Positions 42,099 through 49,816 of a DNA stretch of 52,555 nt are shown one piece after another (positions within the stretch are counted from its first letter, which is position 1; every line of letters begins with the position of its first letter). Where the stretch lies: positions 1 through 52,555 of the forward strand of contig VGWF01000011.1 of the NCBI GenBank assembly GCA_016873715.1. Reading direction: 5' to 3'. Source of the stretch: Lentisphaerota bacterium (GTDB lineage: Bacteria; Verrucomicrobiota; Kiritimatiellia; PWTM01). The notes under the pieces are model-generated. The model was not told where the DNA came from, searched no databases, and saw nothing but the letters and a program-made list of their open reading frames with translations. A program made the position numbers and the translations under genes.

Positions 42099-45000
42099 TC
42101 AGAACTGGAACTGCAGGCTCCCGCCCGCGGAGGTCTCCCCGTAGTCGGGCGAGCGATTGTAGGCCGCCGAGCCCGCCAGCGTGAGGCGCGCGGCGATCGG
42201 CCGGCTCACGCGCAGACTCCCGCCGCCAACGGGCTCCCAGTCCTCCTCCGGAACGGGCGCCGTCGTCGAGGGGCGGGCGTCCTGGCGACCCGCGCCCCCG
42301 CGCAGGGAGAGCGCGCAGGCGAATCCCTGCCACACCGCGCGGACGGAGGCCTCGGCGTAGACGCGATGCAGGCGGTACGGCGTCCAGTAGAGGATGCTCC
42401 GCTCGTCGGCGTCGGCGTAGGCGTAGCGCAGGCCCAGGCGGAGCCCCGTCGCGTCGTGGAGTCGCCATCCGGTGCCGACGGAGAGGTGCTCGCGCCGGTT
42501 GTCGTCGGCGAAGCGGAACTGGACCCCGGCGGCGGTCACGTCCCATTCGTCCAGGATCCGGTAGGACATCGCGATGAACCCGGCGTCGTAGTCCACGCCG
42601 TCGCGAACCGCCGCCGCCGAGGCCTCCTGGTCGTGTTCCGCCCGGAGAGCCACGTCGAGGCCGGGCAGCGGACGGAACCCGGCGGACGCATTCCAGGCGG
42701 TGACGGAACGGTCCGGCCCGCCGCCCGCGCCGGCATGGAAGTCGCGGACGGTGACGGCGGCCGCTGCGCGCGCGACGCCCGGCCAGTCCGCGGCCACGCC
42801 GCCACCGGCGTACCGTTCGTCGTACCGGACCGGACCGCCCGGTTCGACGGCGGACGGAGGCACATCCTGCTCGAGCCGGCCGAAACCCGCCCGGGCCGAC
42901 ACGGCGAGCGGCGGCGAGAGACGGGCGCCCGCCTCCACACCGTAGTGATGGCTGCGGCGATCCTGGTTGTCGCGAAACGCCGACGCCTCCGCGCGGACAT
43001 GGGGCGCGCGGGGCGCGACGCTCCACGCCCCGGATCCGCGGGATGGGTCGCGCCCCCCGGTCCCGCGCGGCGCGTCACCGCCGGGCTGATGGGCGCGAAG
43101 GGTGTCCATCAAGTCGTCCGCCGTCATCGAGCGATCGACGGGCATCCGGGAGATCCGCAGCGGATTCGCCCCGGCGACGGCGTACCCGATCCCCCCGGGC
43201 ACGAGACCGAGTTGGAAGGGCGCCGCGGCGGCCTCGTGAAGGACGATCCGCGCCGCACCCGGGACGCGCGCGGCGGAGTCGGAGACGGGATCCGGCGAAG
43301 CCTGCGCGAACGCGACCGGCGCCCGCCCGCCGGTCACCTCCGCCACGGCGGCGCGGCCCGCGCGCAGGGCGGCGCCGATGCGGGCGGAGAACGCCTCAGC
43401 GGACTCCGTCATGGCCGAGCCGTCGGGCACGGCGTGGGTCCGCCGCGAGGCGTCGCCGGCGTAGACCGCACACCCGACCGACCAGACCGCCGACGTGACG
43501 GCCATGGACAGGGCGGCCCGGTTCGCCGCGGTAAGGTCGCCATAGCCGATCTGGACCGCGGGGACGAAGAGCGTGTAGCGCGCCGTCGTCCCGGCCGCCG
43601 CCTCCGTCGCGAGGGCGACGGTCTCGGAATCGGGATTGTCGAAGGTCACCAGCACGGCGGCGGACGCCGGCGGATCGGCGGCCCCGGCCGTGCGGTCCCC
43701 GGCGGCCGCGGCCAGCCGACCGGCGACCTGTTCCGGGACGAGGAAGGCGTAGCCGGCATCCGCGAGCGCCTTCATGTGCTCCCGGAACACGTCCGCGGGC
43801 ATCCGGCCGTCGCCGACACCGTGGCCGAGATCGGGGTAGAGCAGGACCGGGATCGCGCAGCGGCGCCCGGCCTCCGCGAGCCGTTCCAGCGCGGCGGCGG
43901 CGGCGCGGGGGGCTCCCGCCGCGGCTTCGATCCGCGCTTCGAGAAGATGGAGCGACGGATCCCGCGGATCGATCTCGCGCAGGCGGACGAGCTCGCGCCG
44001 CGCGTCGCCGATGCGGCCCAGGTCCAGATCCGCCAGAATCAGCCCCCTTCGCGCGCGGACGTTGTCCGGGTGGGTCTCGCCCAGCACGCGGCGGTACTCG
44101 CGCGCCGCGGCGTCGGGCTGCTGGTCCATCCGCAGAAGGTCCGCCAGCTGCAGGCGCGTCTCGCTTCCGTCGCCGGCCGCCACGCGTTCGCGCGCAAGGG
44201 CGACGGCCTCGCGAAGACCGAAGTGCAGCGGGCGCTCCGTGTGAAGCGCGACGAGGAGGCCGATCAGGCGGTCCTGCGTCGCGGCGCGCGCGACGCGGTC
44301 GTCCGCCCGGGCGGCGGCCAGGCGGCGCAGGTACGGGACCGCCTCGGCGGGGTGCGGACCGTACTCGGCGGCGGCGGCCAGGACGGACAGGGCCCCGGGA
44401 TTCCCGGGGTCGCGGTCCAGGATCCCGCGCACCTGGCGCATGGCTTCGTCGCCGCGCCCGACGCCGACGAGGCACATCGCCTGCCCGATGCGGAAGTCCT
44501 CCGACTCGGGCTCGCTCGCGCGCAGGGAGGCCCAGAGGGAGAGGGCCTCGTCGCCCGCTCCGGTGTCGCCCAGCGCCCGGGCCAGCTCGTACCTGACGTC
44601 GAGACGGAGCGGATCCTCCTCCGCCAGGGCCCGAAGGAGGGCGACGGACTCGTCGCGCTCGCCGTGCCAGCGCAGCGCCCGGGCGAGGGAGAACTTCGTG
44701 TTGTAGACGCGCCCCGCGAAGCGGGGCTCGATCGGGAGGGAGAGGGCCCGGCGGTAGCGGCCGATCGCCTCGGCGAGGCGTCCCTCATGGGCGTCCGCGA
44801 AGGCCAGCAGCATGTGCGGGAGCGGATGGTGGTCGTCGATGGTCAGGAGCTGTCGCCACAACTCGACGGCCTTGTCGCGCCGGTCCGTGTTCCAGTGGCA
44901 CCACCCCAGCGATTCCCACGCGACCAGCACCGTCGGCTCGCGGCGGATGCAGGCCTCGAGCCTCGGGATCGCCTCCTCCCACTTCTGATCCGCCGTGAGC

Positions 45001-45146
45001 TTCAGCGCCTCGTACAGCTCGTCCTGCATGGCCGCCAGCACGTCCTCCCGCGGCGGCGCGGAGACCGGGCCCGATGAAGGACCCGCCAGCGCCCCGACGG
45101 CCAGCCCGAGGAGAACGACCCACGGCCCTTTCCGGAACCGCTGCAT
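42099..45146 (-). CDS. TPR - degenerate deacetylase - beta-barrel outer-membrane protein (PgaA/PgaB-like fusion)
   Basis: 1015 residues with a signal peptide. Residues about 35-425 are TPR repeats (AWESLGWCHWNTDRRDKAVE, LARALRWHGERDESVALLRA). Residues about 428-700 resemble a PgaB/NodB polysaccharide deacetylase (CAIPVLLYPDLGHGVGDG, HMKALADAGYAFLVPEQVAG, SAAVLVTFDNPDSETVALA), but the catalytic TFDDG is TFDNPD and the HxxxH metal site is absent. Residues about 715-1015 alternate in beta-strand style and end LQFQF, a typical outer-membrane barrel terminus. PgaA has exactly a TPR-plus-barrel plan and PgaB the deacetylase, so this looks like an exopolysaccharide export protein with a built-in binding domain. 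No pgaC/D synthase is nearby. Confidence 0.65.
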   Translation of the reverse strand: MQRFRKGPWVVLLGLAVGALAGPSSGPVSAPPREDVLAAMQDELYEALKLTADQKWEEAIPRLEACIRREPTVLVAWESLGWCHWNTDRRDKAVELWRQLLTIDDHHPLPHMLLAFADAHEGRLAEAIGRYRRALSLPIEPRFAGRVYNTKFSLARALRWHGERDESVALLRALAEEDPLRLDVRYELARALGDTGAGDEALSLWASLRASEPESEDFRIGQAMCLVGVGRGDEAMRQVRGILDRDPGNPGALSVLAAAAEYGPHPAEAVPYLRRLAAARADDRVARAATQDRLIGLLVALHTERPLHFGLREAVALARERVAAGDGSETRLQLADLLRMDQQPDAAAREYRRVLGETHPDNVRARRGLILADLDLGRIGDARRELVRLREIDPRDPSLHLLEARIEAAAGAPRAAAAALERLAEAGRRCAIPVLLYPDLGHGVGDGRMPADVFREHMKALADAGYAFLVPEQVAGRLAAAAGDRTAGAADPPASAAVLVTFDNPDSETVALATEAAAGTTARYTLFVPAVQIGYGDLTAANRAALSMAVTSAVWSVGCAVYAGDASRRTHAVPDGSAMTESAEAFSARIGAALRAGRAAVAEVTGGRAPVAFAQASPDPVSDSAARVPGAARIVLHEAAAAPFQLGLVPGGIGYAVAGANPLRISRMPVDRSMTADDLMDTLRAHQPGGDAPRGTGGRDPSRGSGAWSVAPRAPHVRAEASAFRDNQDRRSHHYGVEAGARLSPPLAVSARAGFGRLEQDVPPSAVEPGGPVRYDERYAGGGVAADWPGVARAAAAVTVRDFHAGAGGGPDRSVTAWNASAGFRPLPGLDVALRAEHDQEASAAAVRDGVDYDAGFIAMSYRILDEWDVTAAGVQFRFADDNRREHLSVGTGWRLHDATGLRLGLRYAYADADERSILYWTPYRLHRVYAEASVRAVWQGFACALSLRGGAGRQDARPSTTAPVPEEDWEPVGGGSLRVSRPIAARLTLAGSAAYNRSPDYGETSAGGSLQFQF

Positions 45147-45170
45147 GCGAACGACCTTTCCCGGACTTCG

Positions 45171-45176
45171 AGTATA
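45171..45176 (-). promoter_or_regulatory. Candidate -10 box (TATACT) of the TPR-barrel gene
   Basis: TATACT on the minus strand lies 24 bases before ATG 45146, with GGGAAAGG as a ribosome site between them. The -35 region (TGGCCA-like) is weak. Confidence 0.35.
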
Positions 45177-45224
45177 CGCCGCCTTGTCCGGATGGCCACC
45201 CCGCGGGACGGTCGACCGGCCCGG

Positions 45225-46502
45225 CTAGGCGTCCGCGGCCTCGACCGCGCGCCGGCTCTCGGGGACGCCGTCGCGGTAGCGGATGAGCGCGATGGCCACG
45301 ACGGCGGCGTACGAGAGAACGGTCAGGAGGATGATGCCGCCCATGTAGCTTCCGGAGGCGTCGCGCATGGCGGCGACGACGTAGGGCATGGTCGCCTCGC
45401 CGACGGAATCGGTGGCGATGATGATGCCCATGACGCGGCTGAGCGCGCCGAGGCCGAAGCACTCGCCGGCCATCAGCGGGATCAGCATGTACTCCGCGCC
45501 GAGGCCGAAGCCGAAGCAGATCGCGAAGGCGTAGAGCGCCCACGGCTGCGTGCCGGCGAGCAGCAGCAGGGGGATCGCGGACCCGTCGAGGATGTAGATG
45601 CCGACCATGACGTGCTTCTTGCACACGCGGTCGGCGAGCCAGCCCACGACGAGGCGGCCGGCGATGCTCGCGAACAGCGTCAGGCTCGCGATGCGCGTCC
45701 AGGTCATCTTCGCCTCGGCCTCGGGCAGGACGTCGGCCAGGTACAGCGCCAGGTTCTGCATCACGCCGCCGACCGCCCCGATGCTCATGAGGCTTCCGAT
45801 GGTCAGGAGCCAGAACGCGGACGTCCGCACGATGCGGCCGAGCCGCACCGGCGGGGGCCGTGCGCCCGACGACAACGCCGGCGCGAGGTCTCCATCCGGG
45901 GCCTGCCCGACGTCGGCCGGGCGCCGGCGCACCCCGATCACCAGCGCGAGCATCACGACGGCGAACAGTCCGGCGAGCGCCTGCAGCGAGCCGCGCCACC
46001 CGCCGCACCGCTCGACCAGGACGTGGATCACCCAGGGCACCGTCATCCCGCCGACGCCGATGCCGACGTAGGCGATCCCCATCACCCGTCCGCGCATCCG
46101 GGTGAACCAGTGCGACAGCAGGATCTGGTTCGGCAGCGGTCCCGCGCACAGATAGCCCATCGCGTTCAGGAAGAAGAACCCGTAGAGCAGCGGAAGACTC
46201 TTCCCGACGAGGCTGAAGCCGAGCAGCGCCGCCGCCGCGCAGATCGCGCCGAAGACCATCACGCCCCGCGGGCCGCGACGGTCGATCACCCAGCCGGCGA
46301 GGAACCCGAAGAGCGGGCCGACGATCAGCTTCGCCAGCGTGTTGCCGAACTGGATGTCCGCCCGCTTCCAGCCGAACTCCTTCACCCAGTCCGGGTAGTA
46401 GCGGGGCACGCCGTACAGCGCGAAGCCGACGACCAGCATCATGAACACGAAGGCAATGGCCAGCATCCGCCAGCCGAGGAACCGCTGCGTGTCCGGTTTC
46501 AT
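45225..46502 (-). CDS. MFS transporter (oxalate/formate or monocarboxylate porter-like)
   Basis: 425 residues with twelve predicted membrane segments. Opening GWRMLAIAFVFMMLVVGFAL, the cytoplasmic loop motifs GWVIDRRGPRGVMVFGAIC and GWLADRVCKKHVMVGIYI (both forms of the MFS loop 2-3 signature) and FGFGLGAEYMLIPLMAGEC place it in the MFS_1/OFA-like branch, which moves organic acids or sugar acids. The ATG 46502 overlaps the SDR stop by one base (TGATG), so it is the last gene of the sugar-catabolic run. Confidence 0.88.
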   Translation of the reverse strand: MKPDTQRFLGWRMLAIAFVFMMLVVGFALYGVPRYYPDWVKEFGWKRADIQFGNTLAKLIVGPLFGFLAGWVIDRRGPRGVMVFGAICAAAALLGFSLVGKSLPLLYGFFFLNAMGYLCAGPLPNQILLSHWFTRMRGRVMGIAYVGIGVGGMTVPWVIHVLVERCGGWRGSLQALAGLFAVVMLALVIGVRRRPADVGQAPDGDLAPALSSGARPPPVRLGRIVRTSAFWLLTIGSLMSIGAVGGVMQNLALYLADVLPEAEAKMTWTRIASLTLFASIAGRLVVGWLADRVCKKHVMVGIYILDGSAIPLLLLAGTQPWALYAFAICFGFGLGAEYMLIPLMAGECFGLGALSRVMGIIIATDSVGEATMPYVVAAMRDASGSYMGGIILLTVLSYAAVVAIALIRYRDGVPESRRAVEAADA

Positions 46503-47269
46503 CACAGCCTCTCCAGGGAGAACCCGCCGTCGACCATCACCACCTGCCCCGTCGAGTAGGCCAGGTCGCCGCGCGCCAGCATCGCGGCGGCGCGGCCGAC
46601 ATCCTCCGGCTCGCCCCAGCGCGCCTGCGGAAGCAGTCCGCCGGCGATCAGCCGGTCGTACTTCTCCGTCACGCCCGCGGTCATGTCGGTGCGGACGATG
46701 CCCGGGCGGACCTCGTAGACCGGGATCCCCTCGCCCGCCAGCCGGGCGGCCCACAGGCGCGTGGCCATCGCAACGCCGGCCTTGGAGATGCAGTACTCGC
46801 CGCGATTCACCGAGGCCGCGGTGGCGGAGATCGAGGACACGTTGACGATGCAGCCGCGCCACGCCGGGTCGGCCGCGCGCTGCTCCACCATCCACCGGGC
46901 CGCGGCCTGGGTCAGGAAGAACGGTCCCTCGAGGTTGATCCGCAGCACCCGATCGAAGCTCTCCGGAGCCATCTCGAGCAGGTCCGCCCGAACGTCCGGC
47001 GCGACCCCCGCATTGTTGACCAGCACGTGCAGCGCGCCGAACCGCTCCCGCACCGCGGCCAGCAGGCGGGCGCGGTCCCCCGCCTTCGAGACGTCGGCCG
47101 GCACGTAGAGCGCGGCCGCGCCGGCCGCCTCCAGCGCCGCAACGGCGTCGGCGGCCGCATCGTGGACGCCGCAGATCGCGACGTCGAAGCCCTCGCGCGC
47201 CAGCGCCGTCGCGACGCCGAGGCCGATGCCGCGGCGTCCGCCGGTGACGAGCGCCACGCGCCGGCTCAC
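46502..47269 (-). CDS. SDR-family dehydrogenase/3-ketoacyl reductase-like
   Basis: 255 residues. NAD(P)-binding VALVTGGRRGIGLGVATALA, LHVLVNNAGVAPDV, catalytic Ser in IVNVSSISATAASVN, and YCISKAG (YxxxK) are all present; ARWGEPEDVGRAAAMLA and GQVVMVDGGFSL are the classical C-terminal motifs. Likely oxidises or reduces a sugar or sugar acid in the same pathway as its neighbours. It starts with GTG 47269, overlapping the stop of the Gfo/Idh gene (GTGA). Confidence 0.93.
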   Translation of the reverse strand: MSRRVALVTGGRRGIGLGVATALAREGFDVAICGVHDAAADAVAALEAAGAAALYVPADVSKAGDRARLLAAVRERFGALHVLVNNAGVAPDVRADLLEMAPESFDRVLRINLEGPFFLTQAAARWMVEQRAADPAWRGCIVNVSSISATAASVNRGEYCISKAGVAMATRLWAARLAGEGIPVYEVRPGIVRTDMTAGVTEKYDRLIAGGLLPQARWGEPEDVGRAAAMLARGDLAYSTGQVVMVDGGFSLERL

Positions 47270-48441
47270 GGTTTCGCCCCCGCGGCGGCAAGGTCGGGCA
47301 CATCGACCCACGCGCGCTTCGCCCACGACGCCTGCGCCAGCTCGGCCAGCTGCACACCCTTCGCGCCCTCGAGCAGCGACCATCGGAACGGCGTGCCGAG
47401 GACGACATGCTTCAGGAACAGCTCCCACTGGACCTTGAACGCGTTGTCGTAGGTCTCCGCATCGGGCATCTCGAGCCAGCCGTCGTGGAACCGGATCGGC
47501 TGGTCGACATCCGGATTCCACACAGGCCGCGGCGTGGCACCGGCGGGCTGCATCCAGCACTTCCGCAGGCCGGCGACCGCGCTGCCCGCGGTGCCGTCGG
47601 CCTGGACCGTCAGCAGGTCGTCGCGGCGGACCCGCACGCACCACGACGAATTGAAGTGCGCGATCACGCCGCCCTCCAGCTCGAACGTCGCGTAGGCCGC
47701 GTCGTCCGCCGTGCAGTCGTAGGGCTTGCCCTTCTCGTCCCAGCGCCGCGGGATGTGCGTCGCGCCCGTGCAGGACACCGCCCGCACGGCGCCGAAGGTG
47801 TTGTCGAGCAGGTAGCGCCAGTGGCAGAGCATGTCGAGGATGATGCCCCCGCCCTCCTCCTTGCGGTAATTCCACGACGGCCGCTGGGCGGGGGTGCGGT
47901 CGCCCTCGAAGACCCAGTAGCCGAATTCGCCGCGGACGGAGAGCAGCCGGCCGAAGAAGCCGGACTCGACCAGTCCGCGCATCTTGCGCAGCCCCGGCAG
48001 CCACAACTTGTCCTGCACGACGCCGTGCCGCACGCCCGCCGCCTCGGCTCGTCGCCAGAGGTCGAGCGCCTCGGCGGAGGTGAGGGCCGTCGGCTTCTCG
48101 CAGTAGATGTGCTTCCCTGCGGCGATCGCGCGGCGGACGGCGTCGACCCGGCGGTCCGTCGTCTGGGCATCGAAGTAGACCGTGTAGACCGGGTCCTCCA
48201 GCGCGGCGTCGAGGTCGGTGGTCCACGGCACGTTGCCCGCCTGCGCCGCGAGCGCCTCGAGCTTCGCCTCGTTGCGTCCGACCAGGATCAGCCGCGGCAG
48301 GATCGCGCCGCCGTCGGGCGTGCGCACGCCGCCCTGGCGCTGGATCGCGACCAGCGACCGCAGGAGATGCTGGTTCGTCCCCATGCGGCCGGTCACGCCG
48401 TTGAGGATGATGCCGAGGGTGCTGCCGGACTTCGTATTCAT
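47266..48441 (-). CDS. Cytosolic Gfo/Idh/MocA-family oxidoreductase
   Basis: 391 residues without signal peptide. Rossmann opening LGIILNGVTGRMGTNQHL, catalytic-lysine motif GKHIYCEKPTALTSAEALDL, and the C-terminal EGGGIILDMLCHWRYLLDN with conserved His. Several PVC sugar clusters contain this variant next to an SDR and an MFS gene. It probably acts on a keto-sugar or sugar acid. ATG 48441 has GGAGAGAG nine bases upstream and begins the SDR-MFS coupled trio. The 145 bp upstream to the RAYT gene show no gene. Confidence 0.9.
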   Translation of the reverse strand: MNTKSGSTLGIILNGVTGRMGTNQHLLRSLVAIQRQGGVRTPDGGAILPRLILVGRNEAKLEALAAQAGNVPWTTDLDAALEDPVYTVYFDAQTTDRRVDAVRRAIAAGKHIYCEKPTALTSAEALDLWRRAEAAGVRHGVVQDKLWLPGLRKMRGLVESGFFGRLLSVRGEFGYWVFEGDRTPAQRPSWNYRKEEGGGIILDMLCHWRYLLDNTFGAVRAVSCTGATHIPRRWDEKGKPYDCTADDAAYATFELEGGVIAHFNSSWCVRVRRDDLLTVQADGTAGSAVAGLRKCWMQPAGATPRPVWNPDVDQPIRFHDGWLEMPDAETYDNAFKVQWELFLKHVVLGTPFRWSLLEGAKGVQLAELAQASWAKRAWVDVPDLAAAGAKP

Positions 48442-48586
48442 GGTTGCTCTCTCCATCACGGCTCTTCTAGCAGATCGGCGTTCCACGGGCTACCGCGGAC
48501 GATGGCTTCACGGGACCAACACAACCGTCGCGAACGGAGGCGGGTCCTTCCTGTCCGGTACCTGGTCGTGTCGGCCGCATGCCACC

Positions 48587-49162
48587 CTATCTCCACTTGA
48601 TGGGAAAGACAGCCCCGCGGTATGGCCATGCCTCCGGCGTCCGGCACAGTCCCTTTCGCACTGGGTTCATTCGCACATAGGCCAGCTTCTCGTCGTAGTG
48701 CCGGCGATTCCGCATCTGAGTATCCCAGAAGTCCCGCTGCCACAGCTTCTCATGGGCTCTCTCCACGGCCCGCACGGAGGCGGGCCCTCCATCCCCTGCA
48801 CCTGGAGGGCCGACCTCCGTGTCGGCCGTTCCCACGATACCCGCAGACGGGCGATCCGGTGGCCAATGCATGGCGATCCGGCTCTTCCAGTACTCCACCC
48901 ATTGGCGAAGGCTGGGTATGGGCACTTTGCCGGGCGAGCAGAATAGATGAATATGGTCCGGCATGATGACGTAATCGCCGACGCGCCAGAAGTCCGCCCG
49001 CGCCCATTCCTTGGCGCAGAGGGCATGCAGTTCGTCACACGCCAAGAGCGGGCACCGGTCCTTTGTGCACACGTTGACCTGAACAACGACCGGCTCGTTG
49101 AACTTCTCAACGGGCGGATGGTGGGTTGGATGGTGACGCACCGGGTATCGTTCGGTCTTCAT
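48587..49162 (-). CDS. REP-associated tyrosine transposase (RAYT, Y1_Tnp/IS200-like)
   Basis: 191 residues. The HUH nuclease motif is in VIMPDHIHLF, followed by SLRQWVEYWKSRIAMHW and the family-specific WQRDFWDTQMRNRRHYDEKL, YVRMNPVRKGLCRTPEAWPY. RAYTs cut and move REP palindromes. Between the WKSR helix and WQRDFWD lies an in-frame insertion of about 30 residues (DTEVGPPGAGDGGPASVRAV) encoded by a head-to-head REP pair (48767-48827). The ORF stays open, so activity is possible. ATG 49162 is chosen because upstream codons translate another REP. It interrupts an otherwise co-oriented sugar-catabolic gene run. Confidence 0.85.
   Translation of the reverse strand: MKTERYPVRHHPTHHPPVEKFNEPVVVQVNVCTKDRCPLLACDELHALCAKEWARADFWRVGDYVIMPDHIHLFCSPGKVPIPSLRQWVEYWKSRIAMHWPPDRPSAGIVGTADTEVGPPGAGDGGPASVRAVERAHEKLWQRDFWDTQMRNRRHYDEKLAYVRMNPVRKGLCRTPEAWPYRGAVFPIKWR
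48767..48827. repeat. Inverted REP pair (BIME-like) inside the RAYT coding sequence
   Basis: Hairpins 48767-48786 (arms GGCCCGC/GCGGGCC, loop ACGGAG) and 48808-48827 (arms GGCCGAC/GTCGGCC, loop CTCCGT) face each other, each with a CTCC or GGAG tag towards the centre. The loops and tags match the REP hairpins at 12584-12643 and 49172-49191. Confidence 0.85.
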
Positions 49163-49171
49163 TCGACCTCC

Positions 49172-49191
49172 GGCCCGCACGTAGGCGGGCC
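49172..49191. repeat. REP hairpin immediately upstream of the RAYT gene
   Basis: Arms GGCCCGC/GCGGGCC around loop ACGTAG, followed by a CCTCC tag. It differs from the hairpin at 48767-48786 by one loop base. It lies ten bases before the RAYT start, where RAYT genes normally carry a flanking REP. Confidence 0.8.
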
Positions 49192-49217
49192 CTCCAGATC
49201 CCTCCAACGAGATCGCC

Positions 49218-49652
49218 TCACCCCCCCTGCCCCCGCGCGCCCTCCGGCAGCGGCGGCGCCTCGCGGCCGGCGCGCGGGAGGGTGCCGTCGAGTTCCTGCC
49301 GCCAGTGGGCGACGTCCCCGCCGGGCGCGTAGACGTAGATCATCCGCAGCGGCCGGCTTCCGATGTTGGTGATCTGGTGGAACACCCCCGGCGGGATGTA
49401 GACCGCCTGCCCCGTGTGCAGCTCGCGCCGCTCCCCGCCGAGGCACATCTCCCCGTCGCCCTCGATGACGAAGTAGAGTTCCTCCTGCGCCTGGTTGTGC
49501 CACGGCACCTGCCCGCCGTCGGGTTCGAGGGTCACATGGCCCATGGCGAAGTTGCCGGGCTGGATCGGCGAGAGCCCGCCCGCGAGGTTCTGCGTGCGGC
49601 GGCGGGCGGGATAGGTGCGGCCGGCGATGGCGGCGAGATCGGCGATGATCAT
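49218..49652 (-). CDS. Cupin-domain protein
   Basis: 144 residues, a single cupin barrel. Motif 1 is seen as PWHNQAQEELYFVIEGDGEM (metal-type H-x-Q-x4-E) and motif 2 as YIPPGVFHQITN. It has the look of a small sugar-isomerase or ligand-binding cupin often found in carbohydrate clusters; the activity cannot be fixed. Co-oriented with the GH88-like gene upstream, with a 164-bp repeat-like gap between them. Confidence 0.85.
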   Translation of the reverse strand: MIIADLAAIAGRTYPARRRTQNLAGGLSPIQPGNFAMGHVTLEPDGGQVPWHNQAQEELYFVIEGDGEMCLGGERRELHTGQAVYIPPGVFHQITNIGSRPLRMIYVYAPGGDVAHWRQELDGTLPRAGREAPPLPEGARGQGG

Positions 49653-49659
49653 GGGGACT

Positions 49660-49812
49660 CCGGAGGTTTCAGGTGTCGGGTGCCGGGAGGAGGAGTTTCG
49701 AGTTCCAGGTTTCCAGTCTCACGTTGGCGGCCGCTGTCCCGTCGTCCGCTCCACATCCGCCGTTCGATGGTGGGTGATCGGTGCTCGGCGTTCGCTGACA
49801 CCTGGAACCTCC
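49660..49812 (+). repeat. Degraded heptamer-repeat tract (GGTTTCAGGTGTCGG / CCGTTCGATGGTGGG type)
   Basis: The gap between the cupin and GH88-like genes contains GAGTTCCAGGTTTCCAGT words followed by CCGCCGTTCGATGGTGGGTGA and GTGCTCGGCGTTCGCTGA, recognisable as a decayed copy of the blocks at 25940 and 32871 (shared CCGCCGTTCGATG). No gene or clear promoter seen. Confidence 0.55.
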
Positions 49813-49816
49813 CGAG

